Positions 15,622 to 22,769 of a DNA stretch of 50,930 nt are shown here, one piece after another (position 1 is the stretch's first letter; the number at the start of each line of letters is the position of its first letter). The stretch is from NCBI RefSeq assembly GCF_016462545.1, contig NZ_JAEMTA010000034.1, positions 1 to 50,930 of the forward strand. The letters are read 5' to 3'. The DNA comes from Mycolicibacterium sp. Lineage in GTDB: Bacteria; Actinomycetota; Actinomycetes; Mycobacteriales; Mycobacteriaceae. The notes below the pieces were generated by a model. That model had not been told where the DNA came from. It worked only from the letters and a program-made list of their open reading frames with translations, and searched no databases. A program made the translations under genes and the position numbers.

Positions 15622-15969
15622 ATGACTCTCGACATCGCGATGGTGACCTTCGACTGTTCCGATCCGGATGCTCTCGCGGCGTGGTGGGCCGACGCCGTCG
15701 GAGGTGAGCTGAACGCCGTGGCGCCGGGCGAGTTCGTCATGGTGGCTCGCGCGAACGGCCCGACGCTGGGCTTTCAGAAGGTGCCGAATCCGACGCCGGG
15801 TAAGAACAAGGTTCATCTGGACTTCCACGCCGCCGACAAGGAGGGCGAGGTCGCCCGCTTGGTCGCGGCGGGAGCGACGGAGACGGGTCGGAACAGCTTC
15901 GGTCCAGAATTCGACTGGGTGGTGCTCGCCGATCCGGAGGGCAATGCGTTCTGCGTAGCGGGCGGCTGA
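15622..15969 (+). CDS. VOC family (glyoxalase-like) protein
   Basis: A 115-residue protein of the vicinal-oxygen-chelate fold. MTLDIAMVTFDCSDPDALAAWWADAVGG is the first betaalphabetabetabeta module, and LADPEGNAFCVAGG is the typical closing motif. It is a single domain and probably a homodimer. Family members are metal-dependent lyases, dioxygenases or antibiotic-binding proteins; nothing here tells which. It follows pepC by 14 bp, like Rv0801, but has a -10 element of its own. Confidence 0.85.
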   Translation: MTLDIAMVTFDCSDPDALAAWWADAVGGELNAVAPGEFVMVARANGPTLGFQKVPNPTPGKNKVHLDFHAADKEGEVARLVAAGATETGRNSFGPEFDWVVLADPEGNAFCVAGG

Positions 15970-16099
15970 CCGGCCACAGCCATCGGATTACGCCAATCGC
16001 TGAACATAGGACCTGAGCTCAACCTGCCCGCCACTGTCGGGTTCTTGCTGCTGGCGCGGCTCGGATCCTCGTTCACGTGCCGCGGACGACGTCGATCGT

Positions 16100-16189
16100 G
16101 TTCGACCGGGCCGGGCTCAGCGTGCTCGCCGACCACGCGCCGACGGCCGTCGGTGCGTTCGACCGGGCCCAAGCCAATAGAATGTCTCC
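16100..16189 (+). promoter_or_regulatory. purL upstream region: 13-bp direct repeat and leaderless promoter
   Basis: GTTCGACCGGGCC occurs at 16100-16112 and again at 16157-16169, 57 bp apart. The second copy covers the expected -35 position. TAGAAT at 16178-16183 is a strong -10 match ending 6 nt before the purL GTG. The remaining bases 15970-16099 hold no gene that I can see. Confidence 0.55.
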
Positions 16190-18487
16190 GTGACGTCTGG
16201 GTTCTCCCACGAAGTGGACACTGTCGAGCAAGCATCGACCACCCCCGATCAGCCGCAGCCGTTCCGTGAACTCGGTCTCAAGGACGACGAGTACCAGCGG
16301 ATCCGCGGCATCCTCGGTCGTCGGCCCACCGACGCCGAACTCGCGATGTACTCGGTGATGTGGAGCGAGCACTGCTCCTACAAGTCCTCCAAGGTGCATC
16401 TGCGCTACTTCGGGGAGACCACCACCGACGAGATGCGCGCGGGCATGCTCGCGGGCATCGGTGAGAACGCCGGTGTCGTCGACATCGGCGACGGTTGGGC
16501 GGTGACCTTCAAGGTCGAGTCGCACAACCACCCGTCCTACGTCGAGCCGTACCAGGGTGCGGCCACCGGCGTCGGCGGCATCGTCCGCGACATCATGGCG
16601 ATGGGTGCCCGCCCGGTCGCGGTGATGGATCAGCTGCGCTTCGGCGCGGCCGATGCGCCGGACACCCGTCGGGTGCTCGACGGCGTGGTGCGCGGCGTGG
16701 GCGGCTACGGAAACTCGCTGGGGCTGCCGAACATCGGCGGCGAGACGGTCTTCGATCCCTCCTACGCGGGCAACCCGCTGGTGAACGCGCTGTGCGTCGG
16801 CGTGCTCCGCAAGGAGGATCTGCACCTGGCGTTCGCGTCGGGAGCCGGCAACAAGATCATCCTCTTCGGTGCCCGCACCGGACTCGACGGCATCGGCGGC
16901 GTGTCGGTGCTGGCGTCGGAGACCTTCGGCGGCGACGAGGGCGACGGTCCGGGCCGTAAGAAGCTGCCGTCGGTCCAGGTCGGCGATCCCTTCATGGAGA
17001 AGGTACTCATCGAGTGCTGTCTCGAGTTGTATGCCGCGGGCCTGGTGATCGGCATTCAAGACCTCGGTGGAGCTGGATTGTCCTGTGCCACTTCGGAGCT
17101 CGCGTCCGCAGGCGATGGCGGAATGTCGATCGAATTGGACAAGGTGCCGCTGCGCGCCAAGTTCATGACCCCTGCGGAGGTGCTGTCCAGCGAGTCGCAG
17201 GAACGCATGTGCGCGGTCGTCGCACCCGAGAACGTGGCTGCGTTCATGGCCGTCTGTCGCAAGTGGGAGGTGCTGGCCACCGTCATCGGTGAAGTCACCG
17301 ACGGCGACCGCCTGCAGATCACCTGGAACGGCGAGACCGTCGTCGACGTGCCGCCCAGGACCGTCGCCCACGAAGGCCCCATCTACGAACGCCCCGTGGC
17401 GCGGCCCGACACGCAGGACGCCGTGAACGCCGATACGACCGCCGGGCTGCCCAGGCCCTCGACGGGCGACGAGTTGCGCGCGACACTGCTTGCGCTGCTT
17501 GGCAGTCCGCATCTGTGCAGCCGCGCGTTCATCACCGAGCAGTACGACCGCTACGTCCGCGGCAACACCGTCCTCGCCGAGCATGCCGACGGTGGCGTGC
17601 TGCGCATCGACGAGACCACCGGACGCGGCGTCGCCATCTCCACCGACGCCTCCGGCCGCTACACGTTCCTCGATCCCTACACCGGTGCTCAGCTCGCGCT
17701 CGCCGAGGCCTACCGCAACGTCGCGGTCACCGGCGCCACGCCGGTCGCCGTCACCAACTGCCTGAACTTCGGCTCGCCCGAAGATCCGGGCGTCATGTGG
17801 CAGTTCTCTCAAGCGGTGCGTGGCCTCGCGGACGGCTGTGCGGCACTGGGTATTCCGGTCACCGGCGGCAACGTCAGCTTCTACAACCAGACCGGCACCA
17901 CCGCGATTCTGCCGACGCCGGTGGTCGGCGTGCTGGGCGTCCTGGACGACGTGCGACGACGGGTGCCGACGGCCTTCGGCACCGAGCCGGGCGAGACGTT
18001 GATCCTGCTCGGTGACACCCACGACGAGTTCGACGGCTCCATCTGGGCCCAGGTCACCGCCGACCACCTCGGCGGCCTTCCTCCGAAGGTCGACCTGGCC
18101 CGCGAGCAGCTACTCGGCGAGGTGCTGGTGTCCGCGTCCCGCGACGGGCTGATCTCCGCCGCGCACGACCTGTCCGAGGGCGGTCTCGTCCAGGCCGTCG
18201 TCGAGGGCGCGTTGGCTGGCGAAACCGGTTGCCGCATGATTCTTCCCGAGAATGCTGATCCGTTCGTGACATTGTTCTCCGAGTCCTCGGGGCGGGTCCT
18301 GGTGGCCGTCCCGCGCACCGAGGAGAGCAGATTCCGCGCCATGTGCGAGGCGCGCGGCTTGCCCGCCGAGCGCATCGGAGTGGTCGACGAGGGCAGCACA
18401 TCCATCGAGGTCCAGGGCCAGTTCACCGTGAGTCTCGACGAGTTGCGCCGCACGTCGGAGGGCGTGCTTCCCGGACTGTTCGGGTGA
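16190..18487 (+). CDS. purL: FGAM synthase large subunit PurL
   Basis: A 765-residue ATP-dependent synthase that aminates FGAR to FGAM using ammonia delivered by PurQ through PurS. Family blocks are present: ELAMYSVMWSEHCSYKSSK, KVESHNHPSYVEPYQGAATGVGGI with the catalytic His, LGLPNIGGETVFDPSY, and the second half starting VTNCLNFGSPEDP and GNVSFYNQT. The length is typical of the small-type PurL. GTG at 16190 fits the leaderless -10. The stop overlaps the GTG of the next gene by 4 bp, so it heads a three-gene run. Confidence 0.95.
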   Translation: MTSGFSHEVDTVEQASTTPDQPQPFRELGLKDDEYQRIRGILGRRPTDAELAMYSVMWSEHCSYKSSKVHLRYFGETTTDEMRAGMLAGIGENAGVVDIGDGWAVTFKVESHNHPSYVEPYQGAATGVGGIVRDIMAMGARPVAVMDQLRFGAADAPDTRRVLDGVVRGVGGYGNSLGLPNIGGETVFDPSYAGNPLVNALCVGVLRKEDLHLAFASGAGNKIILFGARTGLDGIGGVSVLASETFGGDEGDGPGRKKLPSVQVGDPFMEKVLIECCLELYAAGLVIGIQDLGGAGLSCATSELASAGDGGMSIELDKVPLRAKFMTPAEVLSSESQERMCAVVAPENVAAFMAVCRKWEVLATVIGEVTDGDRLQITWNGETVVDVPPRTVAHEGPIYERPVARPDTQDAVNADTTAGLPRPSTGDELRATLLALLGSPHLCSRAFITEQYDRYVRGNTVLAEHADGGVLRIDETTGRGVAISTDASGRYTFLDPYTGAQLALAEAYRNVAVTGATPVAVTNCLNFGSPEDPGVMWQFSQAVRGLADGCAALGIPVTGGNVSFYNQTGTTAILPTPVVGVLGVLDDVRRRVPTAFGTEPGETLILLGDTHDEFDGSIWAQVTADHLGGLPPKVDLAREQLLGEVLVSASRDGLISAAHDLSEGGLVQAVVEGALAGETGCRMILPENADPFVTLFSESSGRVLVAVPRTEESRFRAMCEARGLPAERIGVVDEGSTSIEVQGQFTVSLDELRRTSEGVLPGLFG

Positions 18488-20187
18488 CCGACGAACGCCA
18501 CCCGCTGGTGGTCTGGGCGTGGAGCCTGGTCCGACTCGACTTCGGCGGAGTGGCGGTCGCCACGGTGTTCTTCTGCCTCTCGCTGACTCCGTCTCTGCTT
18601 CCCCGGGACTGGTTGTTCCAGGGCCTGATCGGTGGCATCAACGCGTCGATCGGCTATGCCATCGGCGTGGTGCTCGCAAAGGTGTTCCACCGCTTCGCGT
18701 TACGTCACCGGCAGTGGTGGCCGCCGCCCAGGCGGACGTTGAACGCCCTAAAGGTCGGCACCGTGGTCGTGGCGATCGTCGTCTGCGTGTCGATGCTGAT
18801 TCCCGCCGCCGCCTGGCAACGTCAGGTGTCGGCCGAGATGGGGATCGCCGGACCCACTACCGCCGGCTACCTGCGCACGCTGGTGATCGCCGTCCTGGTC
18901 GGCGGAGCGTGCGTGAGCGTGACCAGAGTGCTCTACGACGCGATCAAATACGTTGCCAGACTGCTCATCCGGCGGTGGCACCTCCATCAGGAGACGGCCA
19001 TGTTCATCGGGACGGCGATCGTCGTCGTGCTGGTCATCACCCTGGTCAACGGCGTGCTGTATCGCGGTTTCCTGGTCGGCGCCAGCCGGGTGTTCCAACC
19101 GCAGAACTACACGACGGGCGACGGGGTCACCGAGCCCATGGATCCCGAGAAGTCCGGCAGCCCGACGTCTCTGGCTCCGTGGGACACCCTCGGATTCCAG
19201 GGCCGCAATTTCGTCGCGAGCGGACCACACCGGGCCGAACTAGCCAGACTCAACGGTGGGCCCGCCAAGGAACCGATCCGCGTGTACGCGGGACTGGAGA
19301 CCGCAGACTCCGACGCGGCGCGGGCCGAGGTCATCGTCCACGAACTGGAGCGGACCGGCGCATTCGATCGCAAGCTCCTCGTCATCGTGCCCACCACGGG
19401 AACGGGGTGGATCAACCCGGTCGCCGCCAGGGCGATCGAGACCATGTACGACGGGGACACCGCGTTGGTGGGCGTGCAGTATTCGTATCTGCCCAGCTGG
19501 ATTTCGTTCCTCGCTGACCAACAGAAGTCCGTGGAGTCGGGCCGTGTCCTCATCGACGCCGTCCACGACCGTTGGTCACGCGTGCCCGCAGACCACAGGC
19601 CCAAGCTGGTGCTCTACGGGGAGAGCCTCGGGTCGCTGGCGGGTCAGGGGGCGTTCGGGTGGCTTCCCGACATCGCGCGAATGGGCTTCTCCGCGGTGCT
19701 GTGGGTCGGTCCGCCGAACGAGAGCGCGCTGTGGAGCGGGCTGGTGCAGCGGCGCGATCCCGGAACGACGGAAGTCGAGCCGCGCTACGACAACGGTCGC
19801 ACGGTGCGCTTCACGCAGGCCGTCGACAGCGCCGATGTCGCGCGGATCACCGCGCCCGACTGGGAGGGCACCCGGGTGCTCTTCCTGCAGCATGCGTCGG
19901 ACCCCATCGTGTGGTGGTCACCGCGGCTGTTGTTCTCCCGACCGGACTGGCTCGTCGAGCCGGCGGGAACGGACCGTACGACGTCGATGCGGTGGTATCC
20001 GATCGTCAGCTTCTGGCAGGTCAGTGCGGATATGACCAACGCCTCCAGCGTCCCGGGCGGGCACGGTCACAACTACGGCGATGCCGTGCTCGACGGCTGG
20101 GCCGGAGTCATCCCCCCGCCCGGCTGGACGGTCGCCGACACCGAGCGGGTGCGCGCCGCGCTGCAGCAGGCCGGCAACGAGTACTGA
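18484..20187 (+). CDS. Membrane-anchored alpha/beta-hydrolase family protein
   Basis: A 567-residue protein with about five N-terminal transmembrane segments (from GGVAVATVFFCLSLTPSLL to TAIVVVLVITLVNGVLYRGFLVG, residues ~20-195). A large hydrolase-like domain follows. The nucleophile elbow is LYGESLGSLAGQGAF, and HASDPIVWWSP and GHGHNYGD could carry the acid and His. This two-part layout matches the alpha/beta-hydrolase families PF15420/PF10081. The GTG overlaps the purL stop. Being in a purine operon is unexpected and probably reflects shared growth control. Likely acts on lipid esters at the membrane; unproven. Confidence 0.8.
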   Translation: MTDERHPLVVWAWSLVRLDFGGVAVATVFFCLSLTPSLLPRDWLFQGLIGGINASIGYAIGVVLAKVFHRFALRHRQWWPPPRRTLNALKVGTVVVAIVVCVSMLIPAAAWQRQVSAEMGIAGPTTAGYLRTLVIAVLVGGACVSVTRVLYDAIKYVARLLIRRWHLHQETAMFIGTAIVVVLVITLVNGVLYRGFLVGASRVFQPQNYTTGDGVTEPMDPEKSGSPTSLAPWDTLGFQGRNFVASGPHRAELARLNGGPAKEPIRVYAGLETADSDAARAEVIVHELERTGAFDRKLLVIVPTTGTGWINPVAARAIETMYDGDTALVGVQYSYLPSWISFLADQQKSVESGRVLIDAVHDRWSRVPADHRPKLVLYGESLGSLAGQGAFGWLPDIARMGFSAVLWVGPPNESALWSGLVQRRDPGTTEVEPRYDNGRTVRFTQAVDSADVARITAPDWEGTRVLFLQHASDPIVWWSPRLLFSRPDWLVEPAGTDRTTSMRWYPIVSFWQVSADMTNASSVPGGHGHNYGDAVLDGWAGVIPPPGWTVADTERVRAALQQAGNEY

Positions 20188-20831
20188 TGTCGCCCAGTCG
20201 AACTCGCATGATCGGATTGGCCGGAGCGCTGGTCGCGTGGAACGGCGCTGTGGCGCCGACGCTGCCGCCGCGTTGGTTGGTTCCCGTCCACGCCGCGCTC
20301 GCCGCAGCTCTCGTCAGGACGACCGGGGCGCCGCTCGGACTCGGGCCGCCTACGGTGGGGCGCGGCGCGCGGCTCGGGCTCGCCGCGGCCGGCGCCGTCG
20401 CCACGGTCGTGGCCTCGTCCACCGCGGTGCCGGCCATCCGACGCGGCATGGCGCAGCGGGAGCTACCGCGGCCCGTCTCCACGTGGTTGCTGGTGCGCAT
20501 CCCGATCGGGACCGTCTGGTCGGAGGAGGCCGCGTTCAGAGGTGCGCTGGGAACCGTTGCGGCACAGGCCCTTGGACCCAGGTGGGGCCGCGCCCTGCAG
20601 GCCACGGCCTTCGGGCTGTCGCACGTCGCCGATGCGCGCGGAGCAGGTGACGCGGTGATCGGCACGGTGCTCGTCACCGCAGCGGCCGGCTGGGCCTTCG
20701 GCTGGCTGTACGACCGCTCGGGAAGCCTCGCCGCCCCGATGCTGGCTCATCTGGCGATCAACGAGGCAGGTGCGGTGGCTGCGCTGATCGTCGAGAATCA
20801 GACGTCGCGGCTGTCGGTCTCGAGCAGATGA
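20187..20831 (+). CDS. CPBP family intramembrane metalloprotease
   Basis: A 214-residue polytopic membrane protein of the CAAX-protease/bacteriocin-processing family. The three motifs are present: EEAAFRG (motif 1, Glu-Glu), FGLSHVADA (motif 2, His) and HLAINEAG (motif 3, His/Asn). ATG at 20187 overlaps the preceding TGA by one base (TGATG), indicating coupled translation. It corresponds in position to Rv0804. Substrate unknown. Its 3' end overlaps a small antisense ORF. Confidence 0.85.
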   Translation: MSPSRTRMIGLAGALVAWNGAVAPTLPPRWLVPVHAALAAALVRTTGAPLGLGPPTVGRGARLGLAAAGAVATVVASSTAVPAIRRGMAQRELPRPVSTWLLVRIPIGTVWSEEAAFRGALGTVAAQALGPRWGRALQATAFGLSHVADARGAGDAVIGTVLVTAAAGWAFGWLYDRSGSLAAPMLAHLAINEAGAVAALIVENQTSRLSVSSR

Positions 20832-20875
20832 GGTTCGGTGTCGTCGAAGCCGAAACCGATGATCTCGCGCGTCAT
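20798..20875 (-). CDS. 25-residue leaderless small ORF
   Basis: The ORF encodes MTREIIGFGFDDTEPHLLETD plus SRDV. It is acidic, with no signal peptide. The case for a real gene is its promoter: TTGACG (20907-20912), a 19-nt spacer, TACGTT (20882-20887), then 6 nt to the ATG, the geometry of a leaderless mycobacterial mRNA. It lies 3' of the Mce gene on the same strand and overlaps the end of the CPBP gene antisense. I do not recognise the peptide. It could also be a fortuitous ORF in an antisense RNA. Confidence 0.4.
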   Translation of the reverse strand: MTREIIGFGFDDTEPHLLETDSRDV

Positions 20876-20881
20876 GCACCG

Positions 20882-20912
20882 AACGTAGAACCTCGACGCC
20901 GGTTGGCGTCAA
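20882..20912 (-). promoter_or_regulatory. Promoter of the 25-residue ORF
   Basis: On the minus strand TTGACG (-35) and TACGTT (-10) are separated by 19 nt. The -35 match is unusually good for this window, although the spacer is 1-2 nt long. Confidence 0.5.
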
Positions 20913-20915
20913 GGC

Positions 20916-22121
20916 TCACGGATTGATCGTGTACTCGCCGATCTGACGACCCCAGACGTGGTCGACCGCAACGGGCTGGCCGAACTCGAAGTGGTTGTAG
21001 GGCGCGATGCTGTAGCCGGTGTCCATCACCAGATACGGGTGCGGCCACAGGTCGTGGGTGACCTTCTGCCAGCAGCCCGGCCGTCCCTCGGGACCACCGT
21101 GGGCGTTGACGCGAGGCAGGTTGTCCGGATAGATGTACGGGTTGCCCGCACCCATCACGGTGCCGTAGGCCACCAGCGAGAACCCGTTGTCACCGCCGAG
21201 GGACCGCGCGATCCTCGGCCCCACGTCGTGATAGTTGCGCAGCGTGCAGAAGATCATGCCGCGGTAGTCGTCGAGCAACTTCGTGGTGGGAACCAGGTCC
21301 GCCGCGCCGCGAACGAGGTATGGGGCGGCGCGCTCCAACGGCTCCGCGGCGTTCTCGCCGAATCCGACCGCGGCCATCAGCGTGGCATCGATGTCGCGGG
21401 TCTGCGCATTCAGCGTCTCGGCCGTGATCACCGACGCCTGTAGGCCGTCGAACAGGTTCGGTGCCGCGGTGGCGTAGAGGTCGGTCAGGTCGGCGGTGCG
21501 GGCGACGTCCTCGCCGAACCTGGGCAGCAACGGGTTGAGGTCGGCGAGAATCACGTTGGCGTTGGCGAGGGATTCACCGAATCGGTCGCCCAGACCCGTC
21601 AGCGCCTGGGCCGTCGCCGTCAGCGTCTGGTTCAACTTGATCGGGTCGACCTTGTCCGCAATGGAGGTGACCGTCTCGAACAAGGTGTTGAACTCGGTGG
21701 TCACCGATTGCACGTGGATCACGTCGTCGGGCGAAAACGGTTCTGCGGAGCGGTGTTCCGGTGAACTGAACGACACGTACTTGTTGCCGAAGACGGTGCT
21801 GGCGCGTATGTCGGCAACCACGTTGGACGGTATCGACGGCAGGTAGCGGTCGTCGACCTCGAGGGTGATCATCGCCTGCTCGGCATCGCCGACCTGGACG
21901 GCGTCGATGCGTGCGACGCGCCCGATCTCGACGCCGTTGAGGGTCACCTTCGATCCCGGGTCCACCACCAGGCCGGCGCGGGCGGACATGACGCGCAGTT
22001 CGGTCCGATCGATGAAGTCACCCCGATATTGCTTGGCAAGCAGAAACCCGAACGACACAGTGATCGCCACCAGCACCGCGCCTGCCACCTTGTACGGCGG
22101 CCGGTGCCGGTCGAAGACCAT
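20916..22121 (-). CDS. Orphan MCE-family lipid transport protein
   Basis: A 401-residue Mce protein. An N-terminal hydrophobic anchor (VAGAVLVAITVSFGFLLA, residues ~11-28) precedes the MlaD/MCE domain (~40-115: LRVMSARAGLVVDPGSKVTLNGVEIGRV). A helical region then leads to a long C-terminal part with Cys and aromatic residues (YRGMIFCTLRNYHDVGP). Mce proteins form periplasmic lipid-uptake tunnels with YrbE permeases, usually in eight-gene operons. Here there is no yrbE or other mce gene, so it probably works with a complex encoded elsewhere. The C-terminal architecture resembles MceA-type subunits. TAGTCT lies 6 nt before the ATG. Confidence 0.88.
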   Translation of the reverse strand: MVFDRHRPPYKVAGAVLVAITVSFGFLLAKQYRGDFIDRTELRVMSARAGLVVDPGSKVTLNGVEIGRVARIDAVQVGDAEQAMITLEVDDRYLPSIPSNVVADIRASTVFGNKYVSFSSPEHRSAEPFSPDDVIHVQSVTTEFNTLFETVTSIADKVDPIKLNQTLTATAQALTGLGDRFGESLANANVILADLNPLLPRFGEDVARTADLTDLYATAAPNLFDGLQASVITAETLNAQTRDIDATLMAAVGFGENAAEPLERAAPYLVRGAADLVPTTKLLDDYRGMIFCTLRNYHDVGPRIARSLGGDNGFSLVAYGTVMGAGNPYIYPDNLPRVNAHGGPEGRPGCWQKVTHDLWPHPYLVMDTGYSIAPYNHFEFGQPVAVDHVWGRQIGEYTINP

Positions 22122-22127
22122 TTTGGG

Positions 22128-22137
22128 AGACTAGGGT
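22128..22137. promoter_or_regulatory. Overlapping divergent -10 elements (mce / SCP-like)
   Basis: TAGTCT on the minus strand (22133 down to 22128) serves the mce gene with 6 nt to its ATG. TAGGGT on the plus strand (22132-22137) directly abuts the ATG of the SCP-like gene. The hexamers share 22132-22133. The plus-strand element would start RNA inside that ORF, so its true promoter or start may differ. Confidence 0.4.
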
Positions 22138-22533
22138 ATGGCTGGCCGGCGTACTGCGGATCCGACGAAGACGCGAGCCGCCGTGTCGGCGCTCGCCGAG
22201 TGGTTGCGCGACGACGCCTCGACGGCGCCGGAACGTAATGCGCTCGCCGACGCCGTCCGCCTCACCGCCAGGACTCTGGAGGGGTTGGCCCCCGGCGCCA
22301 GCGTGGAAGTTCGGGTGCCGCCATTCGTTGCCGTGCAATGCATCTCGGGTCTGGCCCACACCCGTGGCAACCCGCCCAATGTGGTCGAGACCGATCCGCG
22401 CACCTGGCTTCTCCTGGCCACCGGGCTGCTGACGATGACCGATGCGGTCGCCGCCGGCGCGGTGCAGTCCTCGGGGTCGCGGGCCGGTGAGATAGCCCAG
22501 TTCCTACCGGTAGTCCCCCTCGACGGCGGCTAG
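22138..22533 (+). CDS. Sterol-carrier-family (SCP-like) protein
   Basis: A 131-residue protein resembling the bacterial SCP ortholog family (Rv0807-like). It shows an N-terminal helix rich in Ala/Arg, GASVEVRVPPFVAVQCI as the central strands, and DPRTWLLLATGLLTMTDAVAAGAV at the hydrophobic C-terminal core. It probably binds a hydrophobic ligand in the cytosol. Divergent from the Mce gene by 16 bp, hinting at a shared lipid theme. Start uncertain: a GTG 15 codons in would give a more conventional leader. Confidence 0.75.
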   Translation: MAGRRTADPTKTRAAVSALAEWLRDDASTAPERNALADAVRLTARTLEGLAPGASVEVRVPPFVAVQCISGLAHTRGNPPNVVETDPRTWLLLATGLLTMTDAVAAGAVQSSGSRAGEIAQFLPVVPLDGG

Positions 22534-22725
22534 CCGAGGAATGGCTCCCTCTGCACCCGGTGAAACCCGCGGTTGCGCAGGGTGAGCTCGCCGGGACGTC
22601 TTCGGTCGTGGTCGGCACGTGAACCCCCGCCATCGAGAAATGCCCACGCCGAGTTCGTTGTTGTGACCGGTGGAGTCCGTGGCGTTTTGCGGCACTTCGA
22701 TTCCACCTTCGAGCCATGTTGGCCC

Positions 22726-22742
22726 TAGACTGACGTACGTCA
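22726..22742 (+). promoter_or_regulatory. purF promoter with palindrome at the start site
   Basis: TAGACT (22726-22731) is a good -10. It is followed at once by the perfect 12-bp palindrome TGACGTACGTCA (22731-22742), which would cover the transcription start. A GGGAG Shine-Dalgarno lies ~12 nt before the GTG. The palindrome may be an operator. The rest of 22534-22725 shows no gene. Confidence 0.5.
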
Positions 22743-22769
22743 CCCACATCCCCAGGGAGCAGACTGATC

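Noticed and set aside
16073..18067. Long antisense open frame opposite purL
   Set aside because: Shadow of high-GC codon use in purL; its translation has no recognisable motifs and is Arg/Gly/His-rich.
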